In this document: positions 7,400-14,964 of the stretch, one piece after another
Numbering within the stretch: position 1 is the first letter of the stretch
Layout of the letters: each line of letters begins with the position of its first letter
NCBI GenBank assembly: GCA_964344625.1
Contig: CAYFNZ010000016.1
Span: 1 to 22,542 of the forward strand
Direction of reading: 5' to 3'
Length of the DNA: 22,542 bases
Origin: JAAYEL01 sp964344625
GTDB taxonomy: Bacteria > Bacillota > Clostridia > Tissierellales > Peptoniphilaceae
The notes under the pieces: generated by a model
Database searches by the model: none
Told to the model about the DNA's origin: nothing
Seen by the model: only the letters and a program-made list of their open reading frames with translations
Program-made: the position numbers and the translations under genes

Positions 7400-7987
7400 T
7401 TACTTAGAGTACAATTCTACTATTAAACGTTCTTCAATTTCGAAATCTATATCTTCTCTTTCAGGTTTTGCTATAATTTTACCTTCTAGTTTTTCAGCGT
7501 CAACTGAAACCCATTTAGCTTGGTTCCAAACTTTTCCTTCTGTATTCTTAAAGATTTCTTTGCTCTTAGATTTTTCTGTAACTGTAATAACATCTTCAAC
7601 TGAACAAGTATATGATGGAATATCTACCTTATGTCCATTTACTTGAAAATGACCATGAGAGATTAATTGCTTAGCTTCTGCTCTTGTCTTAGCAAATCCC
7701 ATTCTATATATAACATTGTCAAGTCTTAATTCCAATAATAATAACAAGTTTTCACCTGTGATACCTGGCATCTTAGAAGCTCTTTCAAATAAAGCTCTGA
7801 ATTGTTTTTCTAATACGCCATAAACGAATTTAGCTTTTTGTTTTTCTCTTAATTGTAAGCCGTATTCACTTAATTTGCCTGATCCTCTTTGAGGATTTCT
7901 ATTGGATTTTTTATTGATACCTAATGCTTGAGGTTCAACACCTAAAGCCCTAGCTCTCTTTAATATTGGTCCTGTATACTTCGCCAT
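7400..7987 (-). CDS. rpsD: 30S ribosomal protein S4
   Basis: S4 nucleates assembly of the 16S rRNA 5' domain. The 195-residue product is slightly shorter than the usual 200 or so. It has the N-terminal block ending in LREKQKAKFVYGVLEKQF and the S4 RNA-binding domain (about 87-150: LRLDNVIYRMGFAKTRAEAK, then QLISHGHFQVNG). The N terminus has no cysteines, so this is the zinc-independent form. It starts at ATG after AGGAGGTTTA. The 32 bases to rpoA are the longest gap in the operon and hold only the rpoA ribosome binding site as a recognisable element. S4 represses translation in several bacteria, but I cannot identify an S4 target site here. Confidence 0.97.
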   Translation of the reverse strand: MAKYTGPILKRARALGVEPQALGINKKSNRNPQRGSGKLSEYGLQLREKQKAKFVYGVLEKQFRALFERASKMPGITGENLLLLLELRLDNVIYRMGFAKTRAEAKQLISHGHFQVNGHKVDIPSYTCSVEDVITVTEKSKSKEIFKNTEGKVWNQAKWVSVDAEKLEGKIIAKPEREDIDFEIEERLIVELYSK

Positions 7988-8001
7988 AATTAAACCTCCT
8001 A

Positions 8002-8403
8002 TTAAACTCTTCTTCTCTTAGGTGGTCTACAACCATTGTGTGGAATTGGAGTAACATCCTTAATCATGTTAACTTCTAATCCAGCTGCTTGTAAACTTCT
8101 TATAGCTGCTTCTCTTCCAGAACCTGGTCCTTTTACATATACTTCAACTGTCTTTAATCCATGTTCCATTGCTTTTTTAGCCGCTTCTTCTGCTGCTTGT
8201 TGAGCTGCAAAAGGAGTTGACTTTCTTGAGCCTTTAAATCCTAGTTGTCCTGCTGAAGCCCATGAAATTGCGTTTCCATTAAGGTCTGTCAATGTAACCA
8301 TTGTATTATTAAAAGTAGAAACTATATGAGCTTGGCCTTGTTCAACGCTTTTTCTTTGTCTCTTTTTTACACGAGAAACACGTGCTTGTTTTTTAGTTGC
8401 CAA
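8002..8403 (-). CDS. rpsK: 30S ribosomal protein S11
   Basis: S11 is a platform protein of the small subunit near the mRNA exit. The 133-residue product matches the family: AHIVSTFNNTMVTLTDLNGN (about 26-45), SAGQLGFKGSRKSTPFAAQQAAE, VKGPGSGREAAIRSLQAAGLEV and the terminal PHNGCRPPKRRRV. The start codon is TTG (8401-8403) with GGAGG nine bases upstream. The next in-frame Met is around codon 35, inside the conserved region, so TTG is the supported start. It lies 16 bases after rpsM and 14 before rpsD in the normal alpha-operon order. Confidence 0.97.
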   Translation of the reverse strand: MATKKQARVSRVKKRQRKSVEQGQAHIVSTFNNTMVTLTDLNGNAISWASAGQLGFKGSRKSTPFAAQQAAEEAAKKAMEHGLKTVEVYVKGPGSGREAAIRSLQAAGLEVNMIKDVTPIPHNGCRPPKRRRV

Positions 8404-8419
8404 TTAATGTTTCCTCCTC

Positions 8420-8764
8420 TTACTTCTTTTTACCTTTTCTAGTTCTCGCATTGTTCTTTGTGTTTTGACCTCTTACAGGTAGGTTCATTTTATGTCTACG
8501 ACCTCTGTATGAGTTTATTTCACGAAGTCTCTTTATATTCATAGAAATATCTCTTCTCAAATCCCCTTCTAAGTGGAATTTAGATATTTGTTCTCTTATA
8601 GCAGCCAAATCTTGTTCAGATAAGTCTTTTACTCTAGTGTCAGGATTTACGCCTGCGTTTGCTAGAATTTCGTTAGATCTTGCTCTACCAATACCGAAAA
8701 TATAAGTTAATCCGATTTCAACTCTTTTTTCTCTTGGTAAGTCTATTCCTGATATTCTTGCCAA
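8420..8764 (-). CDS. rpsM: 30S ribosomal protein S13
   Basis: S13 forms bridges between the small-subunit head and the large subunit and touches P-site tRNA. The 114-residue product is a little shorter than the common 120 or so. It has ARISGIDLPREKRVEIGLTY at residues 2-21, the helix-hairpin-helix-like IFGIGRARSNEIL, and the basic C terminus RGRRHKMNLPVRGQNTKNNA followed by RTRKGKKK. The start codon is TTG (8762-8764) preceded by AGGGGGTG; the next in-frame Met is beyond residue 70. It follows rpmJ by 16 bases, the standard order. Confidence 0.97.
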   Translation of the reverse strand: MARISGIDLPREKRVEIGLTYIFGIGRARSNEILANAGVNPDTRVKDLSEQDLAAIREQISKFHLEGDLRRDISMNIKRLREINSYRGRRHKMNLPVRGQNTKNNARTRKGKKK

Positions 8765-8780
8765 ATTCCTACACCCCCTA

Positions 8781-8894
8781 TTATCCTTGTTTTTGTTTGT
8801 GTTTTGGATTTTCGCAAATTACCATAACTCTGCCTTTTCTTTTGATAATTTTGCATTTTTCACACATTTTTTTAACTGATGGTCTAACTTTCAT
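8781..8894 (-). CDS. rpmJ: 50S ribosomal protein L36
   Basis: L36 is the smallest large-subunit protein. Translation of this 37-codon frame gives MKVRPSVKKMCEKCKIIKRK followed by GRVMVICENPKHKQKQG, a textbook L36. Cys11, Cys14, Cys27 and His32 form the zinc-ribbon ligands, so it is the zinc-binding (C+) form. The ATG is at 8892-8894, with AAGGAGG overlapping the end of infA, and the stop is TAA at 8781-8783. It lies between infA (14-base gap) and rpsM (16-base gap), exactly where rpmJ is expected. Its small size makes it easy to miss in automatic calling. Confidence 0.98.
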   Translation of the reverse strand: MKVRPSVKKMCEKCKIIKRKGRVMVICENPKHKQKQG

Positions 8895-8908
8895 TCAAAA
8901 GTTCCTCC

Positions 8909-9127
8909 TTACTTCTTTCTCCATGTAATTCTACCTTTTGTTAAATCGTAAGGTGATAATTCAACAGTTACTTTATCTCCAGGTAAAATTCTAATGTAGT
9001 TCATTCTTAACTTTCCAGATATATGAGCTGTTATTTGATGGCCATTTTCAAGTTCTACAATGAAGATTGTATTTGGTAAGGCATCTATAACAGTTCCCTC
9101 AACTTCTATTACATCTTTACTTGACAT
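8909..9127 (-). CDS. infA: Translation initiation factor IF-1
   Basis: IF-1 binds the ribosomal A site during initiation. The 72-residue product is exactly the standard length and consists of one S1-like OB fold. It has the family signatures VIEVEGTVIDALPNTIFIVE, ITAHISGKLRMNYIRILPGD and the C-terminal LTKGRITWR. The ATG follows the stop of the KOW gene by only three bases. The AGGAGG used to start infA lies inside the last codons of that gene, so the two are likely translationally coupled. rpmJ follows after 14 bases. Confidence 0.98.
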   Translation of the reverse strand: MSSKDVIEVEGTVIDALPNTIFIVELENGHQITAHISGKLRMNYIRILPGDKVTVELSPYDLTKGRITWRKK

Positions 9128-9130
9128 GAG

Positions 9131-9427
9131 TTAAGTTTCCTCCTGTATTTTCTTACTTGTAATTAACCTTCTAATTAAGGCATCATTAAAATTAATTTCA
9201 TTCTTAATTTGATTGAAATTCTCGATGATTTCATTGTATTTTTGTAAGTGTTTTACTTTTTTCTTTTTAGGTTTATCTAGCTTTCTAAGCTTTCCATCAA
9301 CCAATAAGACATACTCATCATCTAGGATTTCATAGACAATAAAGCATTCGCCCTTGTCCCTTCCTGATTTTGACTTGACTATTTGACCTACTGACAAATC
9401 ACAGCTTTTATTGTTATTGATTCTCAT
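9131..9427 (-). CDS. KOW-domain (L14e-like) putative RNA-binding protein
   Basis: A 98-residue basic protein. Residues about 12-55 (LSVGQIVKSKSGRDKGECFI onward to KLRKLDKPKKKK) match the KOW-type SH3 fold of the L14e/L6e/L27e-like proteins that many Clostridia encode next to infA. The remainder is a lysine-rich linker and a probable helix ending LIRRLITSKKIQEET. Its biochemical role is not established in bacteria; ribosome or rRNA binding is an inference from fold and location. It starts at ATG five bases after adk and ends three bases before infA. In relatives a map gene usually lies between adk and this gene; here it is missing. Confidence 0.85.
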   Translation of the reverse strand: MRINNNKSCDLSVGQIVKSKSGRDKGECFIVYEILDDEYVLLVDGKLRKLDKPKKKKVKHLQKYNEIIENFNQIKNEINFNDALIRRLITSKKIQEET

Positions 9428-9432
9428 ATAAC

Positions 9433-10077
9433 CTACATTTCTAGAGAATTCTTTACATCATTATAAACTTTTTCGATACTTTGGTTTCCATCAAAATAAA
9501 GTATCTTACCTTGTTCTTGATAGTAATCAACTAAAGGTTTTGTTTGTTTTTCGTAAATTTCAATTCTTGATTTTACAGTTTCTTCTCTGTCGTCAGGTCT
9601 TTGTATTAGATTAGTACCACACACATCACATACACCTTGAACCTTTGGTGGTTCGTTTGTTAAGTGATAGGAATGTCCACAATTTGGACAAACTCTTCTT
9701 CCGGATATCCTCTTAATAAGAGTTTCTGGATCCGCTTGGATATCAAGCACATAATCAACTTTACGTGAGTTTTCTTCCAACCACTTGTCCAAGGCTTCTG
9801 CCTGAACAAGGTTTCTTGGATATCCATCTAAAAGAAAACCATCTTTACAGTCATCTTCGCTTAATCTATCAAAAACTAAGCCATTAGTAAGGTCATCGCT
9901 TACTAATTCACCTCTTGCTAAAATATCCTTAACTTTTTTTCCTAATTCAGTTTCATTTTTAATATTCGCACGGAATATATCTCCTGTAGAAATATGAACT
10001 AGATTATAGTCAGCTACCATTCTTTTAGCCTGAGTTCCCTTTCCGGCCCCAGGTGGTCCTAATAAAATATAAATCAT
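9433..10077 (-). CDS. adk: Adenylate kinase
   Basis: Adk interconverts ATP plus AMP with two ADP and keeps the adenylate pool balanced in the cytoplasm. The 214-residue product is the long form with a full LID domain. The P-loop GPPGAGKGT is at 7-15, STGDIFR at 30-36, and DGYPR at 84-88. A structural zinc site in the LID is formed by Cys130, Cys133, Cys150 and Cys153, as in many Gram-positive Adks. It follows secY by 11 bases, the usual spc-operon order. All catalytic motifs are present. Confidence 0.98.
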   Translation of the reverse strand: MIYILLGPPGAGKGTQAKRMVADYNLVHISTGDIFRANIKNETELGKKVKDILARGELVSDDLTNGLVFDRLSEDDCKDGFLLDGYPRNLVQAEALDKWLEENSRKVDYVLDIQADPETLIKRISGRRVCPNCGHSYHLTNEPPKVQGVCDVCGTNLIQRPDDREETVKSRIEIYEKQTKPLVDYYQEQGKILYFDGNQSIEKVYNDVKNSLEM

Positions 10078-10088
10078 TATTTCACCTC

Positions 10089-11369
10089 TTACTTGTTTAA
10101 GAAACCTTTATAATGTCTCATTTGCATCATTGCTTCGACTTGTTTAATTGTTTCAAGAATTACTCCGACAGCGATGATTACAGATGTTCCTGCAAGTGTC
10201 AAATTCATGCCTAAAACTCTGGTAACTATTGTAGGTATAACAGCTAATATAGCAAGTCCTATAGCACCTATTAAAGTTACTCTATTTGTAATCTTTCCTA
10301 AATACTCGCTGGTTGGTCTTCCTGGTCTTATACCTGGTATAAATCCACCATATTGTTGAAGGTTCTTTGAATACTCAATAGGGTTAAATTGAATTGAGTT
10401 ATAAAAATATGCAAATGCAATAATCAAGATAATTTGTAATAAAATAAATATTACTGTTCCAACCGGACCACCAAAACTAAAGTACTTGTTTACAAAATCA
10501 GCAAATCCACCACCGATGAATAATGCCAATGTTTGTGGCAATTGTAGTAATGATGATGCGAAGATTACTGGCATAACCCCTGACATATTAACCTTTAGAG
10601 GTATATGTGTAGATTGACCGCCATACATCTTTCTTCCGACTACTCTTTTAGCGTATTGTACAGGTATCTTTCTTTCACCTGAAGTAAGTATAATTACAAA
10701 AATAACTGTCGCAACAATTATCAAAATTACTGGTATTATTTTATATAGGTTTCTTGGATCAGCAGCTACTGCGCTTGCCCAAGCTAAAACTTCATTTGGA
10801 ATTCTAGCGATAATTCCTAGGAAAATGATTAATGATAAACCATTACCAATACCCTTTTCACCTATCAAGTCTCCTAACCAAACTATAAACATTGCACCAG
10901 CTACTAAAACAAGCATAACTACAAATCTTTGAACGGTTGTTATGTCTTGAACTAAAGCTGCTCTAAATATACCATTAACATACGCGTACGCTTGAATAAT
11001 AGCCAAGGCTAATGCTAAGTATCTAGTATACCTTTGAATCTTTTTCTTTCCTTCTTCTCCCTCTTTAGATATTTCTTCAAGGGCAGGTATAGCAAATGTT
11101 AGAAGTTGAATAACGATTGATGATGTGATATATGGTCCAACACCAAGTGCAAATACACCAAGTGATTCCAAGCCACCACCAGTAATTAAGTTTAACATTT
11201 GAAGGATAGTTCCCGTACCTCTTTCAAAGATGGCCTTTACAACTTCTGGTTGAATGTAAGGAACTGGTAATAACATACCAAGTCTAAATATTACAATCAT
11301 ATAGAAAGTAAAGATCATCTTTTCTCTTATTTCTTTAATCTTCCAGGCATTAGCTAGTGTCTTAAACAT
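10089..11369 (-). CDS. secY: Protein translocase subunit SecY
   Basis: SecY forms the channel of the general secretion translocon in the cytoplasmic membrane. The 426-residue product is the usual length with about ten hydrophobic segments. After the first helix comes the plug region GGGLESLGVFALGVGPYITS (about 65-84). The cytoplasmic loops GERKIPVQYAKRVVGRK (about 230-246) and PGIRPGRPT (about 346-354) are the conserved ribosome/SecA contact loops. Its ATG is one base after the rplO stop, and its GAGGTGAT ribosome binding site lies inside rplO, so translation is probably coupled to L15 synthesis. adk follows after 11 bases. Confidence 0.98.
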   Translation of the reverse strand: MFKTLANAWKIKEIREKMIFTFYMIVIFRLGMLLPVPYIQPEVVKAIFERGTGTILQMLNLITGGGLESLGVFALGVGPYITSSIVIQLLTFAIPALEEISKEGEEGKKKIQRYTRYLALALAIIQAYAYVNGIFRAALVQDITTVQRFVVMLVLVAGAMFIVWLGDLIGEKGIGNGLSLIIFLGIIARIPNEVLAWASAVAADPRNLYKIIPVILIIVATVIFVIILTSGERKIPVQYAKRVVGRKMYGGQSTHIPLKVNMSGVMPVIFASSLLQLPQTLALFIGGGFADFVNKYFSFGGPVGTVIFILLQIILIIAFAYFYNSIQFNPIEYSKNLQQYGGFIPGIRPGRPTSEYLGKITNRVTLIGAIGLAILAVIPTIVTRVLGMNLTLAGTSVIIAVGVILETIKQVEAMMQMRHYKGFLNK

Positions 11370-11370
11370 C

Positions 11371-11820
11371 TTAGATCACCTCAGCCTTTCCCCCTATAGA
11401 ATTAATTTTCTCTTCTGCTGATTTTGTAAATTTATTAGCTTTAATAGTTAATTTCTTTTCTAAATCACCATTACCGAGAATTTTAATTCCATCTCTTGCC
11501 TTAGATTTTTTAACTAATCCAGTTTCAAGCAGTAATTCTAATGTAACTACAGTTCCATCTTCGAATCTATTTAAGTCTTTTAAATTTACTTCAGCATATT
11601 GCTTAGCAAATATGTTTGTAAAGCCTCTCTTTGGTAGACTTTGGAATAAAGGCATTTGACCACCTTCAAATCCAGGTCTTACTCCTCCACCTGATCTAGC
11701 ATTTTGACCCTTGTGACCACGGCCTGATGTTTTTCCCCATCCTGAACCATGTCCACGGCCAAGTCTCTTTTTATCTTTAACCGCTCCACCAAGTGCTGGT
11801 TTTAAATCGTGTAATTTCAT
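11371..11820 (-). CDS. rplO: 50S ribosomal protein L15
   Basis: L15 is a late-assembly large-subunit protein. The 149-residue product has the glycine/arginine-rich N-terminal extension LGRGHGSGWGKTSGRGHKGQ followed by NARSGGGVRPGFEGGQMPL, the PKRGFTN motif, and the C-terminal L18e/L15-type domain ending in SIGGKAEVI. It starts at ATG after AGGAGGGTTTAA, 10 bases from rpmD. It is almost fused to secY (one base between stop and start), which places secY expression under the ribosomal operon. Confidence 0.98.
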   Translation of the reverse strand: MKLHDLKPALGGAVKDKKRLGRGHGSGWGKTSGRGHKGQNARSGGGVRPGFEGGQMPLFQSLPKRGFTNIFAKQYAEVNLKDLNRFEDGTVVTLELLLETGLVKKSKARDGIKILGNGDLEKKLTIKANKFTKSAEEKINSIGGKAEVI

Positions 11821-11830
11821 TTAAACCCTC

Positions 11831-12013
11831 CTACTCAACTTCTTTTACTTCTAGCATAAAGTGAATTGAGTCAATCATTCCTCTGATTGAAGCATTGTCT
11901 TCTTTAACAACAGTTTGACCCACTTTTCTAAGTCCTAAAGCTTCTGCTGTTTTTTTATGTTTGTCAAGTCTTCCTATTGTGCTTTTTACTAGTTTAATTT
12001 CTAATTTAGCCAT
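11831..12013 (-). CDS. rpmD: 50S ribosomal protein L30
   Basis: L30 is a small peripheral large-subunit protein found in only some bacterial lineages. The 60-residue product is the standard bacterial length: KLEIKLVKSTIGRLDKHKKT at 3-22, then LGLRKVGQTV and the C-terminal GMIDSIHFMLEVKEVE. It starts at ATG after AGGAGGATGAC. It sits between rpsE and rplO with gaps of 9-10 bases, the expected spc order. Confidence 0.97.
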   Translation of the reverse strand: MAKLEIKLVKSTIGRLDKHKKTAEALGLRKVGQTVVKEDNASIRGMIDSIHFMLEVKEVE

Positions 12014-12022
12014 GTCATCCTC

Positions 12023-12529
12023 CTAGTTTAGTATTTCTTCAACACTTTTACCACGAATCTTAGCTACTTCTTCTACAGTCTTAAGATTTCTTAAACCAGC
12101 CATTGTTGCATTGACAATACTTCTAGCATTTGAAGAACCAAGAGATTTAGCACGTACGTTTGTTATTCCAGCTAATTCGCATACCGCACGAACTGGACCA
12201 CCGGCGATAACTCCAACCCCTTCTTTAGCAGGCTTTAATAGAACTCTACCAGCTCCATCAACACCAACTATTTCGTGAGGAATTGAACCATCAACGATAG
12301 ATATTGTTTCAAGGTTCTTTTTAGCGTCTTCTATACCTTTTCTAATAGCTTCTGGAACTTCGTTAGCTTTACCAGTACCAACACCGATTCTGCCATTCTT
12401 ATCTCCTACAACTACTAGAGCTGAGAATCTCATAGTTCTACCACCCTTAGCTACCTTTGTAACTCTGTTGATGGCAACTACTCTTTCTTCAAATTCAGTA
12501 TTTGTATTATCTACTCTATTATTTCTCAT
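12023..12529 (-). CDS. rpsE: 30S ribosomal protein S5
   Basis: S5 helps set decoding accuracy and has helicase activity at the mRNA entry site. The 168-residue product has the N-terminal double-stranded RNA-binding fold, including the spectinomycin-site loop INRVTKVAKGGRTMRFSALV (about 20-39) and GDKNGRIGVGTGKANEVPEA. The C-terminal domain has AVCELAGITNVRAKSLGSSN and ARSIVNATMAGL. No deviation typical of spectinomycin resistance is obvious by eye. It starts at ATG after GGGAGGAAAC, 12 bases from rplR. Confidence 0.97.
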   Translation of the reverse strand: MRNNRVDNTNTEFEERVVAINRVTKVAKGGRTMRFSALVVVGDKNGRIGVGTGKANEVPEAIRKGIEDAKKNLETISIVDGSIPHEIVGVDGAGRVLLKPAKEGVGVIAGGPVRAVCELAGITNVRAKSLGSSNARSIVNATMAGLRNLKTVEEVAKIRGKSVEEILN

Positions 12530-12541
12530 GTTTCCTCCCGA

Positions 12542-12904
12542 CTAAAATCTCAAACCAGTTTCTCTTGCTGATTCAGCTAGTTCTTTTACTTTGCCGTGAT
12601 AGATGTATCCAGATCTGTCAAAAACAACTTCTTCGATACCCTTTTCAAGTGCACGTTTTGCAACTAACTCACCAACTTTTTTAGCTGATTCAACATTTGA
12701 ACCTACTTTGTCATCTGCAAAAGCCTTGTCCAATGTAGATGCAGATGCAAGAGTCACACCGTTAACATCATCAATTATTTGAGCGTATATGTTTGCATTA
12801 CTCTTAAATACACAAAGTCTTGGTCTTTCAGGAGTTCCGCTTAAATTTTTTCTAATTCTTTCATGTCTAGCCTTTCTGCTAGCATTTTTATTAAATCTTG
12901 CCAA
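12542..12904 (-). CDS. rplR: 50S ribosomal protein L18
   Basis: L18 binds 5S rRNA in the central protuberance. The 120-residue product has the basic N terminus with RKARHERIRKNLSGTPERPR (about 10-29), LCVFKSNANIYAQIIDD, and the C-terminal FDRSGYIYHGKVKELAESAR ending GLRF. The start codon is TTG (12902-12904) after AAAGGAG at seven-base spacing. There is no in-frame Met in the whole frame, so the TTG start is required. It lies 14 bases from rplF and 12 from rpsE. Confidence 0.97.
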   Translation of the reverse strand: MARFNKNASRKARHERIRKNLSGTPERPRLCVFKSNANIYAQIIDDVNGVTLASASTLDKAFADDKVGSNVESAKKVGELVAKRALEKGIEEVVFDRSGYIYHGKVKELAESARETGLRF

Positions 12905-12918
12905 ATTAATACTCCTTT

Positions 12919-13455
12919 CTACTTACCAGTCTTTCCAACTTTTCTTCTGATGTATTCGCCTTCGTACTTAACTCCCTTGCCCTTGTAAGGTTCTGGCTTT
13001 CTCCAAGCTCTGATGTTAGCAGCGTAGTTACCAACTAATTGCTTGTCAATACCGCTTACCTTAATTGTTCTATCATCAGGAGTTTCAGTAGTAATACCTT
13101 CAGGATCTTCCATTACTATTGGATGTGAAAAACCTAAGTTAAGGTTTAACTTATTTCCTTGCTTTGAAGCTCTGTAACCAGTACCTTCAATCTTAAGTGT
13201 CTTAGAATATCCTTGAGTAACACCTATTACCATGTTGTCGATCAAAGTTCTATAAAGGCCATGTAACGCCTTAATTCTTTTATCTTCTGATGGTCTTTCT
13301 AAATTTAATACACCATCTTCTATATTTAACTTAAATTCACTGCCGATTTCTTGAGTTAAACTTCCCTTTGGTCCCTTTACTTCAACTAGACCATCGTTAT
13401 ATTTAATTTCAACACCAGCAGGTATAGTTATTGGTTTTAATCCAATTCTTGACAT
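12919..13455 (-). CDS. rplF: 50S ribosomal protein L6
   Basis: L6 lies near the sarcin-ricin loop at the factor-binding site. The 178-residue product consists of two L6 repeats, with SRIGLKPITIPAGVEI at the start, VKGPKGSL (about 27-34), ALHGLYRTLIDNMVIGVTQG (about 63-82) and the conserved C-terminal KPEPYKGKGVKYEGEYIRRK followed by VGKTGK. It starts at ATG preceded by AAGGAGGAAG. It lies in the standard order between rpsH and rplR with gaps of 21 and 14 bases. Confidence 0.98.
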   Translation of the reverse strand: MSRIGLKPITIPAGVEIKYNDGLVEVKGPKGSLTQEIGSEFKLNIEDGVLNLERPSEDKRIKALHGLYRTLIDNMVIGVTQGYSKTLKIEGTGYRASKQGNKLNLNLGFSHPIVMEDPEGITTETPDDRTIKVSGIDKQLVGNYAANIRAWRKPEPYKGKGVKYEGEYIRRKVGKTGK

Positions 13456-13476
13456 TTCTTCCTCCTTGTTGAAATA

Positions 13477-13869
13477 CTACCAAACGTAGCAAATTACCTC
13501 GCCACCAACAGCTTCTTTTCTAGCTTGCTTATCAGTCATAACTCCTTTAGAAGTTGAAATTATCGCAATTCCTAGACCATTTAATACCTTTGGAACATCT
13601 TGAGATCCAACGTATACTCTTCTACCAGGTTTTGAAATTCTCTTTATACCTGAGATAGCTCTTTGGTCTTGAACGTATTTTAAATCAACTGTTATAACGC
13701 CTTGTTTGTCGTCTTCAGTCACATTATATCCTTTAATATAACCTTCGTCTAAAAGTATTTGAGCAAGGTCTTTTTTCATATTTGAAGCAGGGATTTCCAC
13801 TGATTTATGCTTTGCACTGTTACCGTTTCTAATTCTAGTTAGCATATCTGCTATAGGATCAGTCATCAT
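13477..13869 (-). CDS. rpsH: 30S ribosomal protein S8
   Basis: S8 binds the central domain of 16S rRNA and in some bacteria represses the spc operon. The 130-residue product has TDPIADMLTRIRNGN at the start, RISKPGRRVYVG (about 78-89), and the C-terminal GIAIISTSKGVMTDKQAR and GGEVICYVW. Two ATG codons are adjacent (13867-13869 and 13864-13866). I chose the first because AGGAGG lies eight bases upstream, but initiation at the second cannot be excluded and changes only one residue. An S8 target hairpin in the rplX-rplE region, known from gamma-proteobacteria, is not evident. Confidence 0.97.
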   Translation of the reverse strand: MMTDPIADMLTRIRNGNSAKHKSVEIPASNMKKDLAQILLDEGYIKGYNVTEDDKQGVITVDLKYVQDQRAISGIKRISKPGRRVYVGSQDVPKVLNGLGIAIISTSKGVMTDKQARKEAVGGEVICYVW

Positions 13870-13889
13870 ATTCTTTACCTCCTGTCAAA

Positions 13890-14075
13890 TTACCAACTTG
13901 CTTTTCTTACGCCTGGAATCTCACCCTTGTAAGCTAATTCTCTAAAGCAAATACGGCAAATGCCATACTTTTTAAGAACAGAGTGAGGTCTTCCACAGAT
14001 TTTGCATCTTGTATATTCACGAGTTGAAAATTTTTGTTTTCTCTTTTGTTTTGCTATCATTGACTTTTTTGCCAT
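13890..14075 (-). CDS. rpsZ: 30S ribosomal protein S14 type Z (zinc form)
   Basis: S14 binds the head of the small subunit. The short 61-residue zinc-binding form is seen here: CKIC at residues 24-27 and CRIC at 40-43 provide four Cys ligands, with the C-terminal FRELAYKGEIPGVRKASW typical of the family. It starts at ATG after AAGGAGATTTT, 11 bases from rplE. Its place between rplE and rpsH is the normal spc order. No zinc-free paralogue is present in this window. Confidence 0.98.
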   Translation of the reverse strand: MAKKSMIAKQKRKQKFSTREYTRCKICGRPHSVLKKYGICRICFRELAYKGEIPGVRKASW

Positions 14076-14086
14076 ATAAAATCTCC

Positions 14087-14629
14087 TTACTTTTTAAAAG
14101 GCATTCCCATTAATGTTAAGAATTCTCTTGCTTCTTCGTCGGTTTTAGCAGTTGTAACTATAACAACGTCCATACCTCTGATTTGTTCAATTTTGTCGAA
14201 TTCAATTTCAGGGAATATTAACTGTTCCTTGATTCCAAGTGAATAGTTTCCTCTACCATCGAATGATGTATTGGATACACCTCTAAAGTCTCTAACTCTC
14301 GGTAATGAAATGTTTACTAGCTTATCAAAAAATGATTCCATTTTTTCGCCACGTAATGTAACTTTACAACCGATTGCTTGACCTTCACGTAATTTGAAGT
14401 TCGCTATAGATTTTTTTGCTCTTGTAATTACTGGAGCTTGACCAGTTATAATCTTTAATTCTTCAACTGCGCTTTCTAGTAATTTAGCATTTTCCTTAGC
14501 TTCTCCCAAGCCTATATTAACAACAATCTTTTCAAGCTTTGGCACTTGCATTGGGTTCTTATATTCGAACTTTTTCATCATTGCAGGCAAAACTTCTTGA
14601 TTGTACTTTTCTTTAATTCTAGAAGTCAT
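14087..14629 (-). CDS. rplE: 50S ribosomal protein L5
   Basis: L5 binds 5S rRNA and contacts P-site tRNA. The 180-residue product has MQVPKLEKIVVNIGLGEAKE (about 27-46), ITGQAPVITRAKKSIANFKL followed by REG (about 61-83), LPRVRDFRGVSNTSFDGRGN (about 109-128) and the C-terminal FLTLMGMPFKK. It starts at ATG after AGGAGGAAGA. It is 15 bases from rplX and 11 from rpsZ in normal order. Confidence 0.98.
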   Translation of the reverse strand: MTSRIKEKYNQEVLPAMMKKFEYKNPMQVPKLEKIVVNIGLGEAKENAKLLESAVEELKIITGQAPVITRAKKSIANFKLREGQAIGCKVTLRGEKMESFFDKLVNISLPRVRDFRGVSNTSFDGRGNYSLGIKEQLIFPEIEFDKIEQIRGMDVVIVTTAKTDEEAREFLTLMGMPFKK

Positions 14630-14644
14630 TTCTTCCTCCTTCTA

Positions 14645-14953
14645 TTAGTCTAACTTTTCGCCAGTCTTAACGTCTACACGAACTTTTTTACCGTCAATAA
14701 CTTCAGTTCTAGTTCTAACGCCCTTACCTGACTTTTCACTGTATAATAAAACGTTTGAAGCGTGGATTTTTCCTTCTGTTTCAAGCTTTCCGCCTGGTTC
14801 ATTGATTGATTTAGGCTTTTGATGCTTAGTTACCATGTTTACGCCTTCAACGATTACTCTATTTTCACTTGGAAATGCTTTAAGTACTTTACCAACTTGG
14901 CCTTTGAACTTGCCAGTCATTACTTGTACCTTATCACCAGTCTTAATATGCAT
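14645..14953 (-). CDS. rplX: 50S ribosomal protein L24
   Basis: L24 is one of the assembly initiators of the large subunit. The 102-residue product has an N-terminal KOW motif (HIKTGDKVQVMTGKFKGQVG at 2-21), VEGVNMVTKHQKPK (about 35-48), IHASNVLLY and a short basic C terminus. It starts at ATG preceded by AAGGAGGATAG, 11 bases after rplN. Order and length are those expected in Firmicutes. Confidence 0.97.
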   Translation of the reverse strand: MHIKTGDKVQVMTGKFKGQVGKVLKAFPSENRVIVEGVNMVTKHQKPKSINEPGGKLETEGKIHASNVLLYSEKSGKGVRTRTEVIDGKKVRVDVKTGEKLD

Positions 14954-14964
14954 TTCTATCCTCC

